Source of the DNA: Chloroflexi bacterium RBG_16_68_14 | GTDB lineage: Bacteria; Chloroflexota; Dehalococcoidia; DSTF01; RBG-16-68-14 | Reading direction: 5' to 3' | Length of the DNA: 6,318 nt | NCBI GenBank assembly: GCA_001796995.1 | Contig: MGOB01000078.1 | Location: 44,017 to 50,334 of the forward strand | Shown: piece after piece, positions 1 through 5,629 of the stretch | Position numbering within the stretch: the stretch's first letter is position 1 | Layout of the letters: every line of letters begins with the position of its first letter | The notes under the pieces: generated by a model | What the model was told of the DNA's origin: nothing | Seen by the model: the letters and a program-made list of their open reading frames with translations, nothing else | Databases searched by the model: none | Position numbers and translations under genes: made by a program

Positions 1-2
1 CC

Positions 3-1148
3 GCCGGCGTCCCCTTCCAGGTGGTGCCGGGCGTGACCTCCGCCATCGCTGCGCCCGCCTATGCCGGCATCCCGGTCACTCATCGCGGCCTCGCCTCCTC
101 CGTCGCCTTCGTTACCGGCCACGAGGACCCGGCGAAGATCGGTTCGGATGTAGACTGGCCGAAGCTGGCCACCGCCGTCGATACCCTGGTGCTCCTCATG
201 GGCGTCGGTCAGCTCCCGCAGATCGTGGAGCGGCTGGTCGCCGCCGGCCGCGACGCCGCCACGCCCGCCGCCGTCATCGAGGGGGGCACCCTGCCTCGCC
301 AGCGCACGGTGGCCGGCACCTTGGGCGACATCGTGGCGAGAGTGGAAGAGGCGGGCATCGCGCCGCCGGCCGTCGCCGTCGTCGGCGAGGTAGTGCGGCT
401 GCGGGAGGCGCTGCGCTGGTTCGACACGCGGCCCCTCTTCGGGCTACGGGTGCTGGTCACCCGGACGCGCGAGCAGGCGAGCGAGCTGTCCCGCGCGCTG
501 GCCGCCGCCGGCGCCGAGCCGGTAGAGCTGCCCACCATCGAGATCACGCCCCGGTTCGACCGAACGAAGCTGGCGGCGGCGGTCGCTGCCCTGCGGGAGG
601 GCGCCTACGGCTGGCTGGTCTTCACCAGCGCCAACGCGGTGGAGATCTTCTTCGACTTCCTGGAGGGTAAAGGACTGGACGCAAGGAGCGTGCGGGCGGG
701 GGTGGCCGCCATCGGCTCGGCGACAGCCGAGGCGCTGCGCCGCCGGGGCATCGCCGCCGACGTGACGCCGGGCCGGGATGCTTATACCGCCGAGGGCCTG
801 CTGGCCGCGCTGGAGCGGGTCGAGCTGGACGGCCGCAGGGTGCTGCTGCCTCGCGCCGAGGGCGGCCGCGAAGCGCTGGTGGACGGGCTCATCGAGCGGG
901 GCGCGACGGTGGAGGAAGTGACGCTCTACGTCGCGGCGCCGCCGAAGAATCCCGACGCTGAGGGCCTGCGCCGCCTGCGCGCCGGCGAGATCGACGTGGC
1001 TACCTTCGCCAGCTCCTCGGCGGTGCGCAACTTCGCCTCGATGCTGGGTGACGACCTGGAGCCGCTGCGCCGCTGTCGTATCGCCTGCATCGGCCCGGTC
1101 ACGGCGGCGACGGCCGAGGAGCTGCTCGGCCGCCGCCGGACGTGGTAG
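3..1148 (+). CDS. cobA/hemD: CobA/HemD fusion: uroporphyrinogen-III C-methyltransferase / uroporphyrinogen-III synthase, 5' partial and frameshifted at the 3' end
   Basis: Bifunctional cytoplasmic tetrapyrrole enzyme. The HemD part cyclises hydroxymethylbilane to uroporphyrinogen III, and the CobA part methylates that at C2 and C7 with SAM to give precorrin-2 (siroheme/cobalamin branch). The frame is open from the window edge, so the start and the first ~100 CobA residues lie outside. The visible CobA part has the family segment VPGVTSAIAAPAYAGIPVTH (from about 24) and a TPAAVIEGGTLPRQRTVAGT stretch (about 259-318). A linker containing WFDTRPLFG (from 417) leads into HemD, which opens with RVLVTRTREQ (about 447). 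HemD also shows VFTSANAVEIFF (about 618-653) and, near the end, CIGPVTAATAEEL. The protein stops early with RRRTW at 1146-1148. The expected HemD C-terminus is encoded in another frame immediately downstream, so this copy has lost about 24 residues of HemD domain 1. It may be a real mutation or a sequence error. Family assignment is certain; intactness is not. Confidence 0.93.
   Translation, partial: AGVPFQVVPGVTSAIAAPAYAGIPVTHRGLASSVAFVTGHEDPAKIGSDVDWPKLATAVDTLVLLMGVGQLPQIVERLVAAGRDAATPAAVIEGGTLPRQRTVAGTLGDIVARVEEAGIAPPAVAVVGEVVRLREALRWFDTRPLFGLRVLVTRTREQASELSRALAAAGAEPVELPTIEITPRFDRTKLAAAVAALREGAYGWLVFTSANAVEIFFDFLEGKGLDARSVRAGVAAIGSATAEALRRRGIAADVTPGRDAYTAEGLLAALERVELDGRRVLLPRAEGGREALVDGLIERGATVEEVTLYVAAPPKNPDAEGLRRLRAGEIDVATFASSSAVRNFASMLGDDLEPLRRCRIACIGPVTAATAEELLGRRRTW
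1105..1138 (+). repeat. GC-rich hairpin at the hemD frameshift
   Basis: CGGCCGAG at 1111-1118 is the exact reverse complement of CTCGGCCG at 1125-1132, with the 6-nt loop GAGCTG. After an A-C mismatch (1110/1133) the stem continues with CGGCG 1105-1109 against CGCCG 1134-1138. The total is 13 base pairs with one mismatch. It lies inside coding sequence and no T-run follows it, so it is not a normal intrinsic terminator. The displaced HemD frame begins within its 3' arm. Confidence 0.7.
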
Positions 1149-1207
1149 CGTGGGAGCACACTATCGACGGGCTGGTGGAGGCGCTGGTGGAGAGTTATAC
1201 TGTCTGA
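1130..1207 (+). pseudogene. Out-of-frame C-terminal end of HemD
   Basis: Read one base back from the upstream frame, 1130-1204 encodes PPPDVVAWEHTIDGLVEALV followed by ESYTV, and ends at TGA 1205-1207. This matches the usual HemD ending, where a [V/A]-A-x-x-[H/P]-T-[I/V]-D-G-L-V-x-A-[L/I] segment closes the protein. It follows naturally on TAATAEELLG in the upstream frame. The join needs a net -1 shift, meaning one base has been lost somewhere in about 1116-1139. That this is the displaced end of the same gene is read directly from the sequence. Whether the lesion is biological cannot be decided here. Confidence 0.85.
1196..1201 (+). promoter_or_regulatory. Candidate -10 box for the antitoxin-toxin operon
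   Basis: TATACT matches the sigma-70 -10 consensus in five of six positions and stands out in GC-rich surroundings. It lies 44 bp before the antitoxin start and directly abuts the repeat array at 1201-1230. No convincing -35 hexamer is found at the usual distance, so the call is tentative. Confidence 0.35.
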
Positions 1208-1230
1208 CGTACGACGGCAGACATCTGACG
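1201..1230 (+). promoter_or_regulatory. Operator-like TCTG/CAGA repeat array before the antitoxin
   Basis: TGTCTG (1201-1206) and CAGACA (1218-1223) form a perfect 6-bp inverted repeat with an 11-nt spacer. CAGACATCTG (1218-1227) is a second, tighter dyad (CAGA-CA-TCTG). TCTGACG occurs twice as a direct repeat, at 1203-1209 and 1224-1230, exactly 21 bp apart (about two helical turns). CGTACG (1208-1213) is a short palindrome between them. The array would cover the transcription start implied by the TATACT box. That fits autorepression by the AbrB-type antitoxin, which is usual for toxin-antitoxin operons. The repeats are seen; the role is inferred. Confidence 0.45.
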
Positions 1231-1231
1231 C

Positions 1232-1236
1232 AGGAG
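1232..1236 (+). promoter_or_regulatory. Ribosome binding site of the antitoxin
   Basis: AGGAG lies 8 nt before the ATG at 1245 and fixes that start codon. Confidence 0.75.
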
Positions 1237-1244
1237 ATGAACAT

Positions 1245-1565
1245 ATGGAAGAACGAGTTACTCTACGACCCCGACGCCAGATAACGCTATCACGGCGAGT
1301 CTGCGACGAGCTTGGTGTGAAGCCGGGCGATCGGCTGGTGTTGGAGGTGGCGGATGGAGCTGTCGTCGCTCGACCGCAGAGGCAGGTGGCACTGGAGGCG
1401 CTCCAGGCCCTCCGGCAGGCATTCGCGGAATCGGGCGTCACGCTTGAGGAGCTACTGGAGAGCGGTCGGCAGGTCCGAGAAGAGCTGTTTCGGGAGAAAT
1501 ACGGCCATCTCGTTCAGAAGCGCGGTCCCGCGCCCCGGAAGGGAAGTCGGCGGCGGAGCGCCTAG
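1245..1565 (+). CDS. AbrB/MazE/SpoVT-family antitoxin, DNA-binding
   Basis: A 106-residue protein, the likely antitoxin of the PIN toxin that follows. Residues about 4-44 have the swapped-hairpin AbrB pattern: VTLRPRRQITLSRRVCDELG, then VKPGDRLVLEVADGAVVARP. This compares with the family consensus of a beta strand, 'G-R-I-T-I-P', a short helix and 'G-D'. The usual glycine of the G-R-I motif is replaced by Arg (RRQITL). Residues about 48-90 look helical and probably bind the toxin. The last 16 residues are strongly basic (QKRGPAPRKGSRRRSA). The ATG is chosen because of the AGGAG site 8 nt upstream. The TAG stop at 1563-1565 directly abuts the toxin start, so the two are almost certainly translated together. 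Upstream repeats suggest it represses its own promoter. The family is clear; the antitoxin role is inferred from the pairing. Confidence 0.85.
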   Translation: MEERVTLRPRRQITLSRRVCDELGVKPGDRLVLEVADGAVVARPQRQVALEALQALRQAFAESGVTLEELLESGRQVREELFREKYGHLVQKRGPAPRKGSRRRSA

Positions 1566-1982
1566 GTGCGCGTCTTCTTAGATACAAACGTCCTGTTCTC
1601 TGGACTTCTTTCCTTCCTCGGGCCTCCCAGCAGGATCATCGATGCGGCCACTAGGGCCGAGACCGAAGTCCAGTTCGTGGTCTCAGTGGACGTACTTGCA
1701 GAGCTGACGAGGAATATCCGTCGCAAGGCACCACAACTGCTTCCGGATTTGAATCGATTCTTGACGAGCGCGCGACTTGAGTTCGTGAACCCGCCCGAGG
1801 AAGAGATCCAGCGCTGGCTTGCGGAGTTTGGCTCCGATGCGCCCGTGATCGCTGGCGCCGTGGCCGGGCGGGTGGACCATTTGTGCACGGGTGACAAACG
1901 CCTGCTGGCGCACGGACGCACCGGTGCCCTCGGCGACCTCAGGGTGCTCTCGCCATCGGAGCTAGTGCGACTGCTACAATAG
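1566..1982 (+). CDS. PIN-domain ribonuclease, putative toxin of a type II toxin-antitoxin pair
   Basis: A 138-residue protein starting at GTG, directly after the antitoxin stop. PIN domains are Mg/Mn-dependent RNases. Residues 3-14 give the opening strand VFLDTNVLFSGL with D6. E46 lies in the helix VLAELTRN, D91 in SDAPVIAGA, and D110 in the CTGDKRLL strand. These four acidic residues match the PIN active-site quartet, so the nuclease looks intact. The layout (LDTNVL.SGL near residue 5, TGD.RLL near 108) resembles the 'putative toxin-antitoxin system toxin component, PIN family' group, which commonly pairs with AbrB-type antitoxins. There is no SD of its own, so translation is probably coupled to the antitoxin. 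Base composition is lower in GC than its neighbours (50% in 1561-1620), which suggests acquisition from elsewhere. The RNA target cannot be told. Confidence 0.87.
   Translation: MRVFLDTNVLFSGLLSFLGPPSRIIDAATRAETEVQFVVSVDVLAELTRNIRRKAPQLLPDLNRFLTSARLEFVNPPEEEIQRWLAEFGSDAPVIAGAVAGRVDHLCTGDKRLLAHGRTGALGDLRVLSPSELVRLLQ
1972..1980 (+). promoter_or_regulatory. Candidate extended -10 promoter for the acyl-CoA synthetase gene
   Basis: TGCTACAAT fits the extended -10 form TGnTAnAAT. It overlaps the last codons of the toxin gene and would place the transcript start about 45-50 nt before the ATG at 2036. No good -35 hexamer is seen, which extended -10 promoters can lack. Confidence 0.4.
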
Positions 1983-2021
1983 GGTTCGCCAAACACCAAT
2001 TCATGCACAGACGGTATCGGT

Positions 2022-2028
2022 AGGAGGG
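2022..2028 (+). promoter_or_regulatory. Strong ribosome binding site of the acyl-CoA synthetase
   Basis: AGGAGGG lies 7 nt before ATG 2036. It is the strongest Shine-Dalgarno match in the window and fixes the start. Confidence 0.8.
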
Positions 2029-2035
2029 ATCGCAC

Positions 2036-3601
2036 ATGCGGCTGCACGACTATTTCGACTACCGGGCGCGGGAGCAACCGGAGGCGGAGTTCGCTGTTCT
2101 GGGCGACCGGCGCCTGACCTACCGGGAGGCGCAGGAGGAGGTGCACCGGCTCGCCAACACCTTCGTGAGCGCCGGGCTCCAGGTGGGCGACCGGTTCGCT
2201 ATCCTCTCCAAGAACAGCATCGAGTACGCCCTCCTCTACTACGCCGCCTCCAAGGCGGGCGCGGTGCCGGTGCCGCTGAACTACCGCCTGGCGCCGCGGG
2301 AATGGGCCTACATCATCAACGACGCCGGCGCCAAGCTGCTCATCGCCGCTGGTGAGTACGTGGACGCCATCGACGGCATCCGCGGCGAGCTCAAGAGCGT
2401 CGGGCGCTTCGTAGCGGTCAAGGCGGCGGGAGCCCGGGGATGGGAGGACTACCATCAGTGGGTCGCCGGCCAGCCGACCACCGCCCCCGACCGGCGCATC
2501 ACCGAAGAGGACGATGTCTACCAGATGTACACCAGCGGCACCACGGGCAACCCCAAGGGCGCAGTGCTCACCCACGGCGCTGTCACCGCCAACATGGTGC
2601 AGATCTTGACGGGGCTCGAGGGGGTGGTCGGCGAACGCTACCTCATCGTCGTGCCCCTGTACCACGCCGCCGCTGCCCTCACCACCTTCTGCTGTGTCTC
2701 CTGGGGCGGCTGCCTGTATATCCATGAGGAGTTCAACCCCGTCGAGGTGGTGCGGACCTTGAGCGAGGAGCGCATCGGCACGGCGATGCTGGTGCCGTCG
2801 ATGATCCAGGCCTGCCTGGTCTTCGCGCCCGATGTCGCCCAGCGCCGGTACGATGACCTGCGCCTCATCATCTACGGCGCTTCGCCCATCGCGGAGCAGA
2901 CCCTCCGGCGCGCCCTGGAGGTCTTCAAGTGCGACTTCGCCCAGGCCTACGGCATGACCGAGACCACGGCGGTCCTCACCTTCCTCCTCGCCAAAGACCA
3001 CGGGTGGGCCTTGTCGGAGAAGCCGGAGCTTCTCCTCTCCGCCGGCCGGCCCGTCCTCGCCACCGAGCTACGCATCGTGGACGAGAGCGACAACCCCGTG
3101 GCCAGCGGCACCATCGGCGAGATCATCGCCCGCGGGCCCCAGCTCATGCGCGGCTACTGGAACCTGGCCGACGAGTCCGCCGAGGCGCTCAAGGGCGGCT
3201 GGATGCACACCGGCGACGCGGGCACCATGGACGACGACGGCTACATCTACATCCAGGACCGGGTCAAGGACATGATCGTCTCCGGCGGCGAGAACGTGTA
3301 TCCCCGCGTGATCGAGGACGTCCTCTACCAGCACCCGGCCATCGCCGACGCCGCCGTCATCGGCGTCCCCGATGAGCAGTGGGGCGAGACAGTGAAGGCC
3401 ATCGTCGTCCTGCGCGAGGGGGCGGCGCCGACCGAGGAGGAGATCATCGACTTCTGCCGGGGCAAGCTGGGCGGCTTCGAACGCCCCCGCTCCGTCGACT
3501 TCGTGAAGGAGCTGCCGCGCAACCCCAGCGGCAAGGTGCTCAAGCGCCAGCTCCGCGAGCCTTTCTGGGTCGGCCAGAAGCGCCGCGTCTCCGGCGTGTA
3601 G
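2036..3601 (+). CDS. AMP-forming acyl-CoA synthetase (fatty-acid or other carboxylate CoA ligase)
   Basis: A 521-residue member of the ANL adenylating family. It activates a carboxylic acid with ATP to an acyl-AMP and then forms the CoA thioester. The diagnostic motifs are present in order: phosphate loop YTSGTTGNPKG (165-175), YGMTET (305-310), the ribose-binding Asp in HTGD (394), the hinge region DRVKDMIVSGGENVYP (408-423), and the C-terminal catalytic Lys in NPSGK (500). Length and motif spacing are those of a complete, active FadD-type or medium-chain synthetase. There is no signal peptide or membrane segment, so it is cytoplasmic. The natural acid cannot be named from sequence. No beta-oxidation or polyketide genes are adjacent to hint at it. 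It has its own strong RBS and a candidate promoter, so it is probably expressed apart from the toxin-antitoxin pair. Confidence 0.95.
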   Translation: MRLHDYFDYRAREQPEAEFAVLGDRRLTYREAQEEVHRLANTFVSAGLQVGDRFAILSKNSIEYALLYYAASKAGAVPVPLNYRLAPREWAYIINDAGAKLLIAAGEYVDAIDGIRGELKSVGRFVAVKAAGARGWEDYHQWVAGQPTTAPDRRITEEDDVYQMYTSGTTGNPKGAVLTHGAVTANMVQILTGLEGVVGERYLIVVPLYHAAAALTTFCCVSWGGCLYIHEEFNPVEVVRTLSEERIGTAMLVPSMIQACLVFAPDVAQRRYDDLRLIIYGASPIAEQTLRRALEVFKCDFAQAYGMTETTAVLTFLLAKDHGWALSEKPELLLSAGRPVLATELRIVDESDNPVASGTIGEIIARGPQLMRGYWNLADESAEALKGGWMHTGDAGTMDDDGYIYIQDRVKDMIVSGGENVYPRVIEDVLYQHPAIADAAVIGVPDEQWGETVKAIVVLREGAAPTEEEIIDFCRGKLGGFERPRSVDFVKELPRNPSGKVLKRQLREPFWVGQKRRVSGV

Positions 3602-3625
3602 CCGCAATCGGACTGCCTGCCGGTC

Positions 3626-3631
3626 TATAAT
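3626..3631 (+). promoter_or_regulatory. Consensus -10 box before the PAC2-family gene
   Basis: An exact TATAAT sits in the 64-bp gap after the synthetase, 34 bp before the ATG at 3666. A perfect match is notable in such GC-rich DNA. The -35 region is weak, with no TTGACA-like hexamer at 16-18 bp. The surrounding CTATAATAG resembles CTACAATAG at the candidate promoter of the synthetase. Confidence 0.5.
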
Positions 3632-3635
3632 AGAA

Positions 3636-3652
3636 CTGAGCCCTTTGCTCAG
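3636..3652 (+). promoter_or_regulatory. Small hairpin in the predicted leader of the PAC2-family gene
   Basis: CTGAGC (3636-3641) and GCTCAG (3647-3652) form a perfect 6-bp stem with loop CCTTT. It would lie at the very 5' end of a transcript from the TATAAT box. Its last two bases belong to a possible Shine-Dalgarno AGGTGA (3651-3656), 9 nt before the start; a second option, GGAG, is at 3658-3661. It could stabilise the mRNA end or limit ribosome access. No T-run follows it, so it is not a standard terminator. Confidence 0.4.
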
Positions 3653-3665
3653 GTGACGGAGCGCT

Positions 3666-4541
3666 ATGGACTATCTGCAACTGGACGAGCTGCCCTCGCT
3701 GCGACGGCCCACCTTCATCGCCGCCTTCCGGGGCTGGAACGATGCGGGCGAGGCGGCGACCCTCGCCGTGCGCCACCTCGTCGAGAGCTGGTCCGCCAAG
3801 CAGTTCGCCGCCATCGACCCGGAGGAGTTCTTCGACTTCACCGTCGCCCGGCCGCTGATCCGCATCACCGACGAGGGCCAGCGCGACCTGCTCTGGCCCT
3901 CCAACCGCTTCTTCTACCACCAGCGCGCCGATGCGGAGGGCGATGTGGTGCTCTTCCTGGGCACGGAGCCCCACCTCAAATGGCGCGCCTTCACGGAGAC
4001 GGTGCGCGACCTGTTCCAGCGCCTGGACGGCGCCCGCCTGCTCACCCTCGGCGCCCTGGTGGCGGCGACGACCCACACCCGGCCGCCGCCGGTCACCGGC
4101 TTCAGCACCGAGGAGGAGCTGCGCCGTCGAATGGAGGGGATGACGATCTCCCGCGCCCGCTACGAAGGCCCCACGGGCATCGTCGGCACGCTGCATGACG
4201 CCTGGCGCCGGGCCGGCCTGCCCGCGGCCAGCCTCTGGGCCGGCCTGCCGCCCTACCTGGGCGACGCGACCAACCCCCGGGGCGCGCTGGCGCTGCTGGA
4301 GATGCTGGACCGGCTCTTCGCCTTCGCGCCCGACCTGACGCCGCTGGTGGAGGCCAGCCAGAAGTTCGAAGAGCAGGTGGAGGCGGCGCTGGCCGACAAC
4401 ACCGAGATGCGGTCCTATCTCAACGAGCTGGAGCGGCGCATCGATGCCGGCGTCAGCGAGGCGGGCACGCCCGACCTGCCGCCCGCTGGCGACCTCATCG
4501 GCGACCTGGAGCGGTACCTGCGCCAGCAGAGGCAGGGGTAG
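3666..4541 (+). CDS. PAC2-family protein (proteasome assembly chaperone 2-like, ATP-grasp-type annotation)
   Basis: A 291-residue soluble protein. The N-terminal PAC2 fold is marked by RPTFIAAFRGWNDAGEAAT (14-32), VVLFLGTEPHLKWRAFTETV (94-113), LGALVAATTHTRPPPVTGFS (128-147) and YEGPTGIVGTL (166-176). WAGLPPYLGDATNPRGALAL (191-210) stands where relatives have a 'P-H-Y' segment. The C-terminal part (about 222-290) is helical and charged. It ends in a D-L-I-G-D-L-E-R-Y-L-R-Q-Q stretch, like actinobacterial relatives whose tail reads roughly D-E-x-A-x-E-F-E-R-F-L-R. Bacterial homologues are widespread in Actinobacteria and some Chloroflexota. They are often described as carboxylate-amine ligase-like or proteasome-chaperone-like, but their biochemical role is not established. 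No proteasome, Pup or ligase gene is in this window. The gene has its own -10 box and leader hairpin. The family is clear and the function unknown. Confidence 0.85.
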   Translation: MDYLQLDELPSLRRPTFIAAFRGWNDAGEAATLAVRHLVESWSAKQFAAIDPEEFFDFTVARPLIRITDEGQRDLLWPSNRFFYHQRADAEGDVVLFLGTEPHLKWRAFTETVRDLFQRLDGARLLTLGALVAATTHTRPPPVTGFSTEEELRRRMEGMTISRARYEGPTGIVGTLHDAWRRAGLPAASLWAGLPPYLGDATNPRGALALLEMLDRLFAFAPDLTPLVEASQKFEEQVEAALADNTEMRSYLNELERRIDAGVSEAGTPDLPPAGDLIGDLERYLRQQRQG

Positions 4542-4583
4542 GAAACGGCAAGAACATCTCTCGGGCGCCGGCGACACGGGACC

Positions 4584-5237
4584 ATGACCGAAGTACGCAG
4601 GATACAGCGCATCTGGACCCGCTGGGCTGGCATCTACGACCTTCGCGTTCGCCTGTTCATGCGCTGGCGGAAGGCTGCTCTTAAGGCCCTGCGCCCTCGC
4701 CCGGGGGACACGGTTTTGGACCTGGCCTGCGGCACGGGCCTGAACTTCTCCCACATCGTTGGCTGGATCGGCTCCGAGGGCAGGCTGGTCGGCGTGGACT
4801 GTACGCGCGCCATGCTGGAGCAGGCGCGACGGAAGGTTGTCCGCCAGCACTGGGAGGGCGTGGCCCTGGTGGAGGGCGATGCCGCCACCCTGCCCCTGGC
4901 CAGCGAATCCTGTGATGCGGTTCTCTGCTCCTACGCCATGGTGATCATCCCGGACTACCGGCGGGCGATAGCGGAGGCGGTACGGGTTCTCAAGCCCGGC
5001 GGCCGGCTGGTGCTGCTGGAGCCCAAGCGCGGCTCGGCGCTGTGGGCCAGGGCCCTGACTCCCTTCGTGGCCTTCGCGGGGCGTTTCGGTGGCGTGGATC
5101 TGAGCCGCAGACCGTGGGAGGAGCTGCCCAGCCTCCTGGAGGAGGTTTCCCGGAGTGAATATGCGGGTGGGATCGTGTACATTGCCAGTGGCACCAAGGG
5201 AAAGCAGAAAAGAGCGCTCTCATGCACCCGCGCCTGA
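4584..5237 (+). CDS. Class I SAM-dependent methyltransferase (UbiE/COQ5-like)
   Basis: A 217-residue cytoplasmic methyltransferase. SAM-binding motif I is VLDLACGTGL (44-53). The acidic residue ending strand 2 is D72 in VGVDCTRAML. Motif II region is VEGDAATLPL (96-105), followed by SCDAVLCSYAMVII (109-122) and motif III region LKPGGRLVLLEP (136-147). The C-terminal SEYAGGIVYIASGTK (191-205) resembles the 'Y-x-x-G-x-x-Y-I-A-x-G' ending of UbiE-type small-molecule methyltransferases. The short N-terminus with 'W-A-G-I-Y-D' is also typical of that group. The acceptor is unknown. It need not be a quinone, as this family also contains phospholipid and secondary-metabolite enzymes. The RBS is weak. 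The end overlaps the VOC gene by 16 bp in a different frame, so translation of the two is probably coupled. ATG 4584 lies 42 bp after the preceding stop and gives the expected N-terminus. Confidence 0.88.
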   Translation: MTEVRRIQRIWTRWAGIYDLRVRLFMRWRKAALKALRPRPGDTVLDLACGTGLNFSHIVGWIGSEGRLVGVDCTRAMLEQARRKVVRQHWEGVALVEGDAATLPLASESCDAVLCSYAMVIIPDYRRAIAEAVRVLKPGGRLVLLEPKRGSALWARALTPFVAFAGRFGGVDLSRRPWEELPSLLEEVSRSEYAGGIVYIASGTKGKQKRALSCTRA

Positions 5238-5623
5238 CCCACGTAAGGCTCCTCGTCCAGGACTACCAGGCCTGCTTTCGCTTCTACCGCGATGTGATGG
5301 GCTTCGACGTGGCCTGGGGCGATGAGGACGGCAGGTACGCCGATTTCAGTGCCGGTGACGCCATGGTCGCCCTCTACCGCCGAGAGCTGATGGCGGAGGC
5401 TGTGGGCACCGCCGCCCTGCCGGGGGATGCGGACGTCCAGGACCGCGCCCTGCTCAACTTCGCGGTCGACGACGTGGATGCGGCGTGCGAGCAGTTGAAG
5501 GCCCGGGGCGTCGAGTTCGTGACGGAGCCGCAGGACCGCCCGGACTGGGGCATCCGCACCGCCCACTTTCGCGACCCGGACGGCAACCTGATCGAGATCT
5601 ACCGGGACCTGCCGGCAACATAG
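5222..5623 (+). CDS. VOC-superfamily (glyoxalase/bleomycin-resistance/dioxygenase fold) protein
   Basis: A 133-residue protein with two beta-alpha-beta-beta-beta modules. Module 1 is about residues 4-52: THVRLLVQDYQACFRFYRDV, then MGFDVAWGDEDGRYADF and MVALYRR. Module 2 is about 74-128: ALLNFAVDDVDAACEQLKAR, GVEFVTEPQDRPDWGIRTAH, FRDPDGNLIEIYR. Likely metal ligands at the standard positions are H7 and E125. At the second-module position where many members have His (H-x-x-F-x-V-D-D), this protein has Leu77. Metal binding may therefore be altered, or the ligand set may differ. The substrate is unknown: glyoxalase I, epimerase, thiol transferase and antibiotic-binding roles all share this fold. 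The start overlaps the methyltransferase end by 16 bp and no strong SD is seen, which suggests translational coupling. Confidence 0.85.
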   Translation: MHPRLTHVRLLVQDYQACFRFYRDVMGFDVAWGDEDGRYADFSAGDAMVALYRRELMAEAVGTAALPGDADVQDRALLNFAVDDVDAACEQLKARGVEFVTEPQDRPDWGIRTAHFRDPDGNLIEIYRDLPAT

Positions 5624-5629
5624 GGCGTA

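Noticed and set aside
1105..1138. Programmed -1 frameshifting in hemD
   Set aside because: No slippery heptamer precedes the hairpin, and the hairpin spans rather than follows the shift point. Mutation or sequence error is simpler, though not excluded.
1048..1284. Short + strand frame spanning the end of hemD and the start of the antitoxin
   Set aside because: Arg/Ser-rich shadow in a third frame. It is not the displaced HemD end, which is in the frame starting at 1130.
1562..3001. Long open frame on the - strand (479 codons) opposite the toxin and synthetase genes
   Set aside because: It lies antisense to genes with clear family motifs and its protein is low-complexity in G, V, H, D and R, as expected from high-GC codon shadow. 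No recognisable domain.
3636..3652. Hairpin after the synthetase gene as an intrinsic terminator
   Set aside because: The stem is only 6 bp, no T-tract follows, and it lies downstream of a TATAAT box, so a leader element is more likely.
3540..4850. Long open frame on the - strand (436 codons) opposite the PAC2-family gene
   Set aside because: Compositional shadow of the + strand gene, spanning three unrelated + strand genes. No motif or RBS support.
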